This document shows positions 25,623-34,004 of a DNA stretch of 64,000 nt, piece after piece. The translations under genes and the position numbers were made by a program. The stretch is from Lysobacter enzymogenes (GTDB lineage: Bacteria; Pseudomonadota; Gammaproteobacteria; Xanthomonadales; Xanthomonadaceae): positions 310,001 to 374,000 of the forward strand of contig NZ_CP067395.1 in the NCBI RefSeq assembly GCF_017355525.1. Reading direction: 5' to 3'. The first letter of the stretch is position 1, and each line of letters opens with the position of its first letter. A model generated the notes under the pieces. That model saw only the letters and a program-made list of their open reading frames with translations, had not been told where the DNA came from and ran no database searches.

Positions 25623-26330
25623 TTACGCGCCCTCGCCGAGCTGTCGGCGCTCGGCTTCGCGCCAGCGCACCCAGCGCTTTCTCAACTCGCCGCGGCGCAC
25701 GCCGATCGGCTCGTCGAGCACATCCATCGCCAGGATGCGGTCGGTGCGGAAGTGGCGGAAGCCGGCCTTGTTCTCGCACCAGGCGATCAGAAGAAAGTGC
25801 GTCTGCGCATAGCCCAGCGCGACCGGCCAGACGATCCGCTCGCTGAGTTCGGCGTCCGCGGAACGATAGCGCAGCCGCAGCTTGCGGCCCGAGTGGATCG
25901 CGGCGCGCAGCGCGCGGCTGTCCGCTGCGTCGGCTGCATCGTCGGGCGAAGGTTTGGCCGCCACGCCCGGTTCGGCGAAATGCCCGTGCAGATGCTCGGG
26001 CGCGACCGCGGCGAGCTTGGCGATGACGTCGTTCGCGGCGCCGGCCAGGGCCGTGTCGCGAAGCTCGGACACCATCTGCGCGCCCAAGACCAAGGTGTCG
26101 ATTTCGTCGGGCGTCAGCATCAGCGGCGGCATCTCGTAGCCCGGCCCGAGCAGGTAACCGAGTCCCGGCTCGCCGTAGATCGGCACCCGCTGGCCGATCA
26201 GATCGGCGACGGCCCGGTACACCGTGCGCCTGGACACTTCCAGCTCATCGGCGAGCCGCTGCGCCGTGACCGGGCGATGCGAGCGCCGCAGTATCTGGAT
26301 GATCTGAAAGAGCTGGTCGGTGCGACGCAT
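25623..26330 (-). CDS. YafY-family HTH/WYL transcriptional regulator
   Basis: A 235-residue regulator. The N-terminal HTH_11-type domain reads MRRTDQLFQIIQILRRSHRP, then LADELEVSRRTVYRAVADLI. A WYL-type domain follows: LRYRSADAELSERIVWPVAL, HFLLIAWCENKAGFRHFRTDRI. WYL domains sense nucleic acid or small ligands. It is divergent from a VOC gene (94-base gap), its probable target. The ATG at 26330 begins at the HTH; an upstream extension would overlap the VOC gene. The pair sits inside the type IV secretion cluster but looks unrelated to it. Confidence 0.85.
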   Translation of the reverse strand: MRRTDQLFQIIQILRRSHRPVTAQRLADELEVSRRTVYRAVADLIGQRVPIYGEPGLGYLLGPGYEMPPLMLTPDEIDTLVLGAQMVSELRDTALAGAANDVIAKLAAVAPEHLHGHFAEPGVAAKPSPDDAADAADSRALRAAIHSGRKLRLRYRSADAELSERIVWPVALGYAQTHFLLIAWCENKAGFRHFRTDRILAMDVLDEPIGVRRGELRKRWVRWREAERRQLGEGA

Positions 26331-26424
26331 GCGCGCCGGTTCCTGTTGCCACGACGCTGTCAGCATGGGCCCGGTAGGGTGCGTGCGCAAGCTTCCTCCC
26401 CGAACCGCTGAGCAAGGAATTCCC

Positions 26425-26823
26425 ATGAAATTCGCATCGGTACGCCTCATCGCCGCCGACATCGGCGCCCTGGTGTCGTTCTACGAGAACATCACCGCGA
26501 CCCCCGCCCAATGGCTCGCGCCGGTGTTCGCCGAGATCGTCACGCCCGCCGCGACCCTCGCGATCGGCAGCGTCGAAACCATGGCGCTGTTCAAGCCCGG
26601 CGCGGCGCAACCGGCGGCCAACCGCACCGCTATTCTGGAATTCATGGTCGCCGACGTGGACGCGGAGTTCGCCCGCCTGCGGGCCGGCGTCGACCTCGTG
26701 CACGAACCCAAGGACATGCCGTGGGGGAACCGGACGTTCATGTTCAACGATCCGGAAGGCAGCCCGATCGCGTTCTATACGCCGGTGACCGAGGCGGCGC
26801 GGCTGCGGTTCGCGGGGCGTTGA
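26425..26823 (+). CDS. VOC-family protein
   Basis: A 132-residue VOC domain: MKFASVRLIAADIGALVSFYE and, near the end, NRTFMFNDPEGSPIAFYTP. It is probably a small-molecule-binding or isomerase/dioxygenase-type protein. AAGGAATTCCC precedes the ATG. It is divergent from the YafY regulator, a pairing common for locally controlled detoxification genes. Its 3' end lies 65 bases from the end of the broken DUF4189 gene on the other strand. Confidence 0.8.
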   Translation: MKFASVRLIAADIGALVSFYENITATPAQWLAPVFAEIVTPAATLAIGSVETMALFKPGAAQPAANRTAILEFMVADVDAEFARLRAGVDLVHEPKDMPWGNRTFMFNDPEGSPIAFYTPVTEAARLRFAGR

Positions 26824-26888
26824 TCGATTCGGAACGGGTAGCCCGCGGCGGTGGAAGTATCCGTCAGGTCGCGAGTGCGGGGTGCCGG

Positions 26889-27340
26889 TTATCGAACTCT
26901 TTCCGGAAGACTGCAGCTCGAGTAGATGAGCCGGCACCCCTCGTTTTCCTTTGTGCATTTGTCGAGGCTATTGGAGACGGCCAGATCCAGAGAGTAGTCG
27001 GCGCGAACGAAGTACTTGGTTTTTCCAACGACGAAACCGATGCACTGATTGTGGTAGCTGATTTCCATCCTGCACGCCTCGCCTCCCTGCTTCCTGCAAT
27101 TCGCAAGTGCGTTTTTCTCGGCTTTTGCTTGTGTTCTCTCCAGGCTCGAGGCGCCGGTGGCGCCCGTCGCGTCATCGAGCGCCAGCGCTTTTCCCAACTC
27201 GGCGCTGGTGCGGCTTCGGGCCCTGTGACGCAGCCTTCCCAGCCGTTGCCTTTCTGCGCGACGCTTCCAGGCGGGCAGGCCGGAGCAGGGCCGGGCAAAA
27301 GCAGGATAGTCGGAAGCAGCAGTAAATTCGCAATTCTCAT
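26889..27340 (-). pseudogene. DUF4189 gene (copy 3), frameshifted
   Basis: A decayed copy. The first half (MRIANLLLLPTILLLPGPA signal, then CPPGSVAQKGNGWEGCV and WEKRW) is in one frame. The second half (ALALDDATGATGASSLERTQ, NCRKQGGEACRMEISYHNQC, CRLIYSSCSLPE) is in another. Compared with copy 2, the WGAIA core is missing about 10 bases at 27181/27182, which shifts the frame. The start ATG at 27340 still has GGAG upstream. A sequencing error is possible but would have to remove about 10 bases (or another number leaving remainder 1) exactly in the conserved core. Confidence 0.75.
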
Positions 27341-27521
27341 GGCACGCTCCAATCCTCATGTCCGAGCGATGTGGTTGCTCGGCCTTTCGCTCTGCACCGG
27401 GGTGTCAGATTTTCTTTACTTCGTGCTCCTGCTTGATTCGATCGCTATTGCCGGACGGCTGCTCATTGGGCGATCGGTACTGCTGTTGCAGGATCGGGCC
27501 ACCGACATCTCTAGCGGCGGG

Positions 27522-27926
27522 CTATTGAGTGTTTGCATTGTCGGTCGTTCGATCGGTAGGGGACGGCTTCGCGAACGCCGAGCTATAGTTGAAACTCCCG
27601 ACGGTCCCCTGGAAAAACATCGCCGCCGTCGGCGGAATCGTCACGAGCAGCACCGTCATCAACAACCCGATGCCGCCTTGCTGCATCGCCTGGGTTCCAA
27701 GGCGCTCGTAATCCGTGCCGGCGATACCGAGCTGCTTGGCCACCCAAAGCGCCGTTGCCACCTTGCCCATCAGCTCCATGGTCATGGCCGCCACGCTTAA
27801 CATCGACATCGAGAACAAGGTGCCGATGCCGTACAACAGCCATTTCCGGAACAGGTCCTTGGTCTGGTCGAACAGCAGGCAAAGGATGAAGATCGGGCCC
27901 AGGCCGATGAACAAAGCCGCTGCAGA
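27522..27926 (-). pseudogene. virB6: 5'-truncated virB6 fragment (copy 3)
   Basis: Only the C-terminal third of a VirB6 protein remains: FIGLGPIFILCLLFDQTKDL, LYGIGTLFSMSML, LGTQAMQQGGIGLLMTVLLV, MFFQGTVGSFNYSSAF. Similarity to copy 2 starts abruptly at about 27917; no equivalent of the first 200 residues lies upstream, where the end of DUF4189 copy 2 is found instead. It also lacks a residue in SVVTAMT. A GTG could start a short product, but it would lack the N-terminal part of the protein. Confidence 0.8.
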
Positions 27927-28042
27927 AGCCACTGCTCAGGTCGGGTAATCTGGGCCGTAAATTCGGGGCTGTATACAGCCAGAAGCGTCGCTATCCCGTC
28001 TGAGGAAGATGGCTTTTGGGCTGTCTATTCTTTGTTGGGGGG

Positions 28043-28501
28043 CTAGTTTCCGAGTTCTGCAGTGCTGCAGGCCGAATAGAAGATTTCACATTCCTGGTCC
28101 TCTTGCCGGCATCTGTCCAAGCCACGCGAAACCGCGTCGGCGATGGTGTTGTGGCTTTGCGTGTAGTTCCAGCGCTTTCCGGCGATGACGCTTGCGCATT
28201 GGTTGAAATAGGTGAACTTGAGTTGGCACTTGTTCTTCTTTCCGCCCTCGCAGATGGAAATGGCTTTTTTTTCAGCTTTCTTCCTTGAAGTTTCAGAGTT
28301 GGACGCACCGAAGGCGCCACTGGAGTCATCCATTGCGATCGCGCCCCAACGGTCCTCCCAAGTCGTTCTATTGGACGCGGGAGGGCCCACGCACCCCTCC
28401 CAGCCGTTTCCTTTTTGCAGGACGCTTCCCGGTGGGCAAGCTTGAGCGAGGCCAAAACTCAGAATCAAGGCTGTATAGGAAACCGCACTCATTGCCTTCA
28501 T
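28043..28501 (-). CDS. Exported DUF4189 protein (copy 2)
   Basis: A 152-residue protein with a signal peptide (AVSYTALILSFGLAQA), CPPGSVLQKGNGWEGCV, then the DUF4189 core WEDRWGAIAMDDSSGAFGAS, KAISICEGGKKNKCQLKFTY, NQCASVIAG and CEIFYSACS. The gene is noticeably AT-richer than its surroundings and more lysine-rich than copy 1, a hint of recent acquisition or different ancestry. It follows virB6 copy 2 by 38 bases, with AGGAAG before the ATG at 28501, chosen because the signal peptide begins there. Confidence 0.82.
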   Translation of the reverse strand: MKAMSAVSYTALILSFGLAQACPPGSVLQKGNGWEGCVGPPASNRTTWEDRWGAIAMDDSSGAFGASNSETSRKKAEKKAISICEGGKKNKCQLKFTYFNQCASVIAGKRWNYTQSHNTIADAVSRGLDRCRQEDQECEIFYSACSTAELGN

Positions 28502-28539
28502 GGTGTTCTTCCTGAATGTGTGGGTTGCTTCTCGCTCGA

Positions 28540-29637
28540 TCACCGGTTTCGCTGCGTTTCGTCGAACGTTTTAATCCTGTCGTTGCCGAGGGGCTCTCCT
28601 GAGCCGGGTTGGTGGTGCTTTATCGGAGCGCCCGATCTTTCTCCATCTCGCGGAGCGGTTTCCGGAGGTGGTGCGCTGGATGGGCGGTCTTGAGATTTGT
28701 CTTTTGAGCTCGCTGCAAACGCCGAGCTATAGTTGAAACTCCCCACCGTCCCCTGAAAAAACATCGCCGCCGCCGGCGGAATCGTCACGATCAGCACCGT
28801 CATCAACAACCCGATGCCACCCTGTTGCATCGCCTGGGTTCCCAGTCCCTCGTAATCCGCGCCGGAAATTCCAAGCTGCTTGGCCACCCAGAGCGCCGCC
28901 GCCACCTTGGCCATCAGCTCCATCGTCATCGCCGTCACCACGCTGAGCATCGACATCGAGAACAAGGTGCCGATGCCGTACAGCAGCCATTTCCGGAACA
29001 GGTCCTTGGTCTGGTCGAACATCAGGCAGAGGATGAAGATCGGGCCGAGGCCGATGAACATGGCCAGGGTGAACTTGTAGAGCAGCAGCATGGCGCCGGC
29101 GACCATCGGCGGGCTCGCCGTTCCCAGCCCGGCGAACCACAAAGCCCGTTCCTTCTTGGCCTGGAGCTGGGGGTCGTCGCGCGGGATCTGCACCGCGTCG
29201 ATCGCGCTCATCGCCACCTGCATCAAGGCCAGGTTCTTGTCGATCGAGTCGGCGCTGGAGGCGCTGTCGTCGGTGAACAGCGCGTGTACTTCCCGGTCCA
29301 GGTCCTTGGTGAAGAACCGGTGCAGATTGGCGCCGCCGAACGACATCGTCGTCGCCAGCCCGACCACGAACGCGATCCGCGCGGCGTTGGTCACCAGCGC
29401 CATCATCGGTTCGCGCGACTGGCCGGTGACGATGCGGTAGCCCGCCAGCATGATCCATAGCGTGGTCAGCACCAGCGCGATCTGGCTGACCCAGGCCATC
29501 GTCCGCTGCATCAGGCCGATGCCGAACTTGTCGATCTTGTGGTCGAAGTAGGCGTTGATCAGCTTGAAGTAGACGTAGTCGCCGATGCCTTGCGCACTCG
29601 GGATCAGCCAGTCCGACAGCGTGAGGAGCAATTGCAT
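28540..29637 (-). CDS. virB6: VirB6-type inner-membrane T4SS protein (copy 2)
   Basis: A 365-residue polytopic protein: SAQGIGDYVYFKLINAYFDH, ALVLTTLWIMLAGYRIVTG, LLLYKFTLAMFIGLGPIFI, GTLFSMSMLSVVTAMTME and GLLMTVLIVTIPPAAAMFF. It is the same family as copy 1, and most aligned residues are identical or similar. The last 60 residues are a hydrophilic Pro/Lys/Asp-rich tail that differs from copy 1. It follows virB5 by 30 bases and precedes DUF4189 copy 2. As VirB6 it would sit in the inner membrane and help form the substrate channel. Confidence 0.88.
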   Translation of the reverse strand: MQLLLTLSDWLIPSAQGIGDYVYFKLINAYFDHKIDKFGIGLMQRTMAWVSQIALVLTTLWIMLAGYRIVTGQSREPMMALVTNAARIAFVVGLATTMSFGGANLHRFFTKDLDREVHALFTDDSASSADSIDKNLALMQVAMSAIDAVQIPRDDPQLQAKKERALWFAGLGTASPPMVAGAMLLLYKFTLAMFIGLGPIFILCLMFDQTKDLFRKWLLYGIGTLFSMSMLSVVTAMTMELMAKVAAALWVAKQLGISGADYEGLGTQAMQQGGIGLLMTVLIVTIPPAAAMFFQGTVGSFNYSSAFAASSKDKSQDRPSSAPPPETAPRDGERSGAPIKHHQPGSGEPLGNDRIKTFDETQRNR

Positions 29638-29667
29638 GTTCGATCCTTCGAATGGTCAAACGCCGCT

Positions 29668-30426
29668 TCAGAACGACAGCGCGCCCTGGATGGCCTGGCT
29701 CTGGATGACGTCGCCGATCCCGCCCTTGCGCTTGCCTTCCAGCGCCCGCCGCGCCAGCCGCGACTGGTCTTTCTGCAGGGCCACGATGTAGTCGTCGTAA
29801 GCCTTCATGCGCGCCTGCCAGTAATCGAGGTCCATGCGCGTGCGGACCATGAAGCGTTGCGCCTCGTTGTCGTTGGCGGCGAGCTTGCCCTGGTTTTCGC
29901 CGACCTGGGTGCGCTGGCTTTCGACGTTGCCGAATTCTTGATTGCGCCGGATCAGCTGCTTGAGCATGCGCACCGATTCGTTGTACTTGGCGTTGTCGGC
30001 CAGGACCATGCGCTGGCACAGGCGGCGCTGTTCGGCGACCAGGTCCGAATCGAGCTGCGGATTGAACGCCGCGAACGCGCCCGCCGCGCCCGCGCGGCCG
30101 GCGCCGGGGCAGATGTCTTCCATGCCGTAGGACGGGTCGCGCTCGGGGAAGTCGTCGCGCATCGCCGATTGCTGCATCTGCAACTGCTGCAGCTTGATCA
30201 GTTGCTGCTTGTAGTGGTCGTACTGCTGGGTCCAGCGCGCGGCTTCCTTGCCGTACTCGATGCCTTTTTCGATCAGGTCCTTGATCCCGAGGCCGAGGTT
30301 GCCGGGGTCGGTGACCACCAGCTGCGCCTGCGCTGCGGGGGCGAATGCGAACATTCCGGCCAGCAGCGCGCAGACAAGGCGCGGATGCGGCGAAACGCGG
30401 CGGGTGAGGTTCGGGCGAACGATCAT
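29668..30426 (-). CDS. virB5: VirB5-like T4SS pilus protein
   Basis: A 252-residue exported protein: signal peptide with ALLAGMFAFAPAAQAQ, then LVVTDPGNLGLGIKDLIEKG and a long helical region (ARWTQQYDHYKQQLIKLQQL, LDYWQARMKAYDDYIVALQ), the layout of VirB5/TrbJ minor pilins. VirB5 sits at the pilus tip and contacts the recipient. The ATG at 30426 has AAGGAAG upstream; the longer frame to 30579 has no signal peptide. It is the first gene of the minus-strand secretion cluster. Confidence 0.82.
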   Translation of the reverse strand: MIVRPNLTRRVSPHPRLVCALLAGMFAFAPAAQAQLVVTDPGNLGLGIKDLIEKGIEYGKEAARWTQQYDHYKQQLIKLQQLQMQQSAMRDDFPERDPSYGMEDICPGAGRAGAAGAFAAFNPQLDSDLVAEQRRLCQRMVLADNAKYNESVRMLKQLIRRNQEFGNVESQRTQVGENQGKLAANDNEAQRFMVRTRMDLDYWQARMKAYDDYIVALQKDQSRLARRALEGKRKGGIGDVIQSQAIQGALSF

Positions 30427-30946
30427 GGCGAGCTTCCTTGTCCGGGTGGCTGCGGTGGAACGCGACCGAAGGCGCATTCCGGAGCCGATGAAATCCCAGA
30501 GAAAATCCGAAAGCAATCGAATTTTTCGGCGCCGGCGCAGGCTGCTGGATTTTTTCAGAACCGAATGCGCGCGAAGCATCGATGCGCAGTGCGCGCAGCG
30601 CGCATGTCTTTCCGGAAGTACTCAATTCAAGTGCGGAATATGTTGTCGGACGAACCGCTGTTTCATTCGGAGGCGGCGTCGAACGGCCGTTCTAAAACGC
30701 ATCTTCGATATGTATGCAAGGCGTATTTTCTCTAGTTCATTCGATGTTCTGTGATCGCCCGCAACAGCCTGATCTGCGCCCCGTTCGTCTGAGCGTGGAC
30801 GCGCGGCGCGCGCGCGAGCAGTGTCGCCTCAGCGTTCCCGCGACGCAGGCAGCAGGGACGCCGCTGTCCGGTGTATCCACGATCGCTTCCCTCCCAACGC
30901 CGTCCACGCGGACGGCGACGGCCGAACTTTTTCTGGAGATGACCGC
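30427..30946. other. Intergenic region, relatively AT-rich, with no recognised gene
   Basis: About 520 bases between virB5 and the S8 protease, which are divergent. The stretch 30480-30760 is clearly AT-richer than the flanks and probably holds the promoters of both. I could not define a convincing -35/-10 pair. Confidence 0.45.
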
Positions 30947-33022
30947 ATGAACCGTCGCATCACGCTCACGGCGCTGGCCGTGGCTCTGGTTTTGTCTTCC
31001 CCGCTCGCCGCCGCGCAAGCGCCGTCGGGCTATGAATTGGATCTGGGCGGATTGCGCTTCGATCCGCTCAAGCAGCAGCCGGTGCAGGCTGCCAGCGTCT
31101 GGGGCCGCGCCCGCGCCGACGGCGAGGATTGGCGCCTGGTGCAGTTCCAGGGTCCGGTGCGCCAGGCCTGGCTCGACGAGTTGCGCAGCAAGGGGCTGGA
31201 GCCGGTGCAGTACGTGCACCCGTACACCTACATCGTATGGGGCAAGCGCGATGCGCTGGCGCGCGTGGCGGGGCAGCGCGAAGTGCGCTGGAGCGGCGAC
31301 TTCCTGCCGGCATACAAGGTGCTGCCGCAACTGCGTCAGACCGCGACGGCCAAGAGCGCCGGGCCGCTCGACGTGCGCGTGGTCAGCCGTCGCGGCAGCG
31401 CCGGCGTCGCCGCGACGCTCGGCAAGATCGGCGCGGCCGACGCCGGCAACGGCGTGCAGGCGGTCGACCGTGCGTTGCAGAGCCAGACCGTGCGCGTGCC
31501 GGCCGATCAGATCGCCTTGCTGGCGCAGGCGCCGGGCGTGTACAGCGTGCAGAGCGTGCCGACCGACGGCGGCCTGCGCGGCGAGATCAGCGGGCAGATC
31601 AACGCCGGCAACGTCAACGCCAGCAATCTCGCCGTGCCGGGCTATCTGAGCTACCTCAGCGGCGCCGGCGTCAACGGCACCGGCGTGACCATCGCCAACG
31701 TCGACGGCGGCATCCACCAGACCCATCCGGATCTGGCCGCGCGCATGGCCGCGTGCACCGGCACCACCTGCGGCGGTTCGGCCAGCAGCGCGCACGGCAC
31801 CCACACCGCGGCGATCATGGCCGGCGACGGCGCGTCGAACGTCCGCGCCACGGCGTCCACCGGCAGCTTCCTGCGCGGCCTCGGCGTGGCGCCCGGGGCC
31901 AAGCTGGTCGAGCAGGTGTATTCGCCGTTCTTCACCCAGCCCGGCGGCATGCTGTTGCTGATGACCCAGTCGGTGCGCAACAACGCGACCATCTCCGGCA
32001 ACAGCTGGGGGCCGGCCGGCTCGCCGCGCGGTTACGACGGCGACACGCGCCAGGTCGACGTCGGCGTGCGCGACGCCGATCCGAACGCACCGGGCGACCA
32101 GCCGCTGAACTACGTGCTGTCGTTCATGAACGGCAACGGCGGCACCCAGAGCCAGGGTTCGCCGGACGAAGCCAAGAACACCTTCACCGTCGGCTCGACC
32201 AAGGGCCAGAGCTCGGCGACGGTGCAGATCGCGGCGATCAACGACCTGTCCAGCAACACCGCGCACGGGCCGGCGCTCGACGGGCGGCGCATTCCGGGCA
32301 TCGTCGCGCCGGGCTGCTCGATCGATTCGGCCAACAGCGCCACCGGCCACGGCCTGATGTGCGGCACCAGCATGGCCTCGCCGCAGGTCGCCGGCGCCAG
32401 CGCCTTGTTCACCCAGTACTACCGCAACAAGTTCGCCGGAGCCACGCCGAGCCCGGCGCTGACCCGCGCGGCGTTCACCGCGGTGGCCCTGAACCTGGTC
32501 GGCAAGCTCGACGCCGACGGCGGCACCCTGACCACAGCGCCCGACGCCAAGCAGGGCTGGGGGCGGATGCTGATCGATCCGGTCATCAAGCCGGCGCAGA
32601 CCGTGCAATACGTCGACCAGAGCCACGTGTTCAACAACAGCGGCGAGAACTGGACCCGCAGCTTCCGCGCCGCCGATGCGAGCAAGCCGGTGCGGATCAT
32701 GCTGGTGTGGACCGACGCGCCGGGCCACGGCCTCGGCGGCACCACCCCGGCCTGGAACAACAACCTCGACCTGCGCGTGAGCGCCGGCGCCAGCACCTTC
32801 CTCGGCAACGTGTTCAACGCCAGCGGCTGGTCGGCGACCGGCGGCGCGGCGGATGCGCGCAACAACAACGAGGGCGTGTTCCTGCAGGCGGCGCAGCACG
32901 GCGGCAACGCGTTCACCATCGAGGTGCGCGCGACCGACATCAACTCCAACGGGTTGCCGAACGTGGGCGACGATACCGACCAGGATTTCGCGCTGGTCTG
33001 CTACAACTGCGTCGCCGGCTGA
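30947..33022 (+). CDS. Secreted S8 (subtilisin-like) serine protease
   Basis: A 691-residue exported protease: signal peptide ALAVALVLSSPLAAAQ, a propeptide-like region to about residue 225, then the S8 domain. The triad is visible as IANVDGGI (Asp253), SSAHGTHTAAIMAGD (His283) and CGTSMASPQVAGA (Ser475). A C-terminal beta-rich region (about 555-691) includes IMLVWTDAPG and NNLDLRVSAG, typical of peptidases with a P-domain-like tail, and ends with CYNC. It probably degrades extracellular protein. The ATG at 30947 has TGGAGATG upstream and starts the signal peptide. Confidence 0.92.
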   Translation: MNRRITLTALAVALVLSSPLAAAQAPSGYELDLGGLRFDPLKQQPVQAASVWGRARADGEDWRLVQFQGPVRQAWLDELRSKGLEPVQYVHPYTYIVWGKRDALARVAGQREVRWSGDFLPAYKVLPQLRQTATAKSAGPLDVRVVSRRGSAGVAATLGKIGAADAGNGVQAVDRALQSQTVRVPADQIALLAQAPGVYSVQSVPTDGGLRGEISGQINAGNVNASNLAVPGYLSYLSGAGVNGTGVTIANVDGGIHQTHPDLAARMAACTGTTCGGSASSAHGTHTAAIMAGDGASNVRATASTGSFLRGLGVAPGAKLVEQVYSPFFTQPGGMLLLMTQSVRNNATISGNSWGPAGSPRGYDGDTRQVDVGVRDADPNAPGDQPLNYVLSFMNGNGGTQSQGSPDEAKNTFTVGSTKGQSSATVQIAAINDLSSNTAHGPALDGRRIPGIVAPGCSIDSANSATGHGLMCGTSMASPQVAGASALFTQYYRNKFAGATPSPALTRAAFTAVALNLVGKLDADGGTLTTAPDAKQGWGRMLIDPVIKPAQTVQYVDQSHVFNNSGENWTRSFRAADASKPVRIMLVWTDAPGHGLGGTTPAWNNNLDLRVSAGASTFLGNVFNASGWSATGGAADARNNNEGVFLQAAQHGGNAFTIEVRATDINSNGLPNVGDDTDQDFALVCYNCVAG

Positions 33023-33100
33023 GCGGCGCGGATGGGGCGACGGAGGCGGCTGCGGCCGCCTTCGTTGTTTCTGGCGATGGGTTGCGCGGTGAGCGGTGTG

Positions 33101-33167
33101 TCGCGGTCGCGGCTCGCGCCGCTCCTACAGGTAGCCCATGTAGGAGCGGCGCGAGCCGCGACCGCGA
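33101..33167. repeat. REP-like GTAG palindrome, family 1
   Basis: 29-base inverted arms and a 9-base spacer. The spacer is nearly the complement of the one at 19106-19114, so this copy is in the opposite orientation. It lies between the convergent S8 protease and PuuD-like genes. Confidence 0.9.
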
Positions 33168-33194
33168 AAACTCAACTACGCCGCAACCGCGCGA

Positions 33195-33995
33195 TCACTC
33201 CACCGCCGCACGCTCGCGCTGCCGCGCCGCCTCGATGAAGGCCATCAGCAACGGCCGCCCCGACAGCAGCTCCGGGAACCGGTGGTCGTGGAATTCCGGA
33301 TGCCACTGCACCCCGACCACGAACCCGTCGCCGCGGCCGCGCACGCATTCGGCGATGCCGTCTTCCGACCAGGCCTCCACCTCCAGACCTTCGCCGATCT
33401 GCTTGATCCCTTGATGATGGATCGAATTGACCTGCGGCTGCGCGACTTGCGGGTACAGCGACGCCAGCCAGCCGCCTTCGCGCAGGCGCAAGGCGTGCTT
33501 GTGTTCGTCGTACTGGGCCGGAATGTAGTGCTGCGACCGCGTCGCGCCGGCCCCGACCAGATCCTGATACAGGCTGCCGCCGTGGGCGACGTTGATCAGC
33601 TGCATGCCGCGGCAGACGCCGAGCACCGGCTTGCCGACTTCGACGAAGGCGCGCAGCAGGCTCAGTTCGAAACGGTCGCGGTCGGGATCGGTGGCCATCA
33701 GCAGTTCGCTCGGCCGCTCGCCGTAGGCGACCGGGTCGATGTCGGCGCCGCCTTGCAGGATCAGGCCGTCGAGCGCGCCGGCGTAGTCGCGCACCGACAG
33801 GTCGCTGGCCTGCACCGCGCCTTCGGCGTCGACGGTGGGGATCATCACCACCAGCGCGCCGCTGCTCATGACCCAGTGGGCCATCGATTGTTCGAGGTAT
33901 TGCAGGGTCTTGTTGCGGAAGCCGTATTCCGGCGGCAGGTTGCGCATCATCCGCGGGGACAGGCCGATCAGCAGTTTGCGGGCGGCGGTGGGCAT
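33195..33995 (-). CDS. Class I glutamine-amidotransferase-like (PuuD/C26) hydrolase
   Basis: A 266-residue peptidase C26 protein. The nucleophile elbow GVCRGMQLINV has Cys128, and GVQWHPEFHD has His232 and Glu234, completing the triad. LILQGGADIDPVAYGE matches the family. The PuuD relative hydrolyses gamma-glutamyl-GABA. It lies 9 bases downstream of the YbdK-like gene; together they may form and break gamma-glutamyl bonds. No polyamine gene is nearby to confirm substrate. Confidence 0.85.
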   Translation of the reverse strand: MPTAARKLLIGLSPRMMRNLPPEYGFRNKTLQYLEQSMAHWVMSSGALVVMIPTVDAEGAVQASDLSVRDYAGALDGLILQGGADIDPVAYGERPSELLMATDPDRDRFELSLLRAFVEVGKPVLGVCRGMQLINVAHGGSLYQDLVGAGATRSQHYIPAQYDEHKHALRLREGGWLASLYPQVAQPQVNSIHHQGIKQIGEGLEVEAWSEDGIAECVRGRGDGFVVGVQWHPEFHDHRFPELLSGRPLLMAFIEAARQRERAAVE

Positions 33996-34004
33996 GGCGT
34001 GGGG

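Noticed and set aside
27522..27932. Short functional VirB6-like gene
   Set aside because: Only the last third of the family is present, beginning abruptly beside another gene; better read as a fragment.
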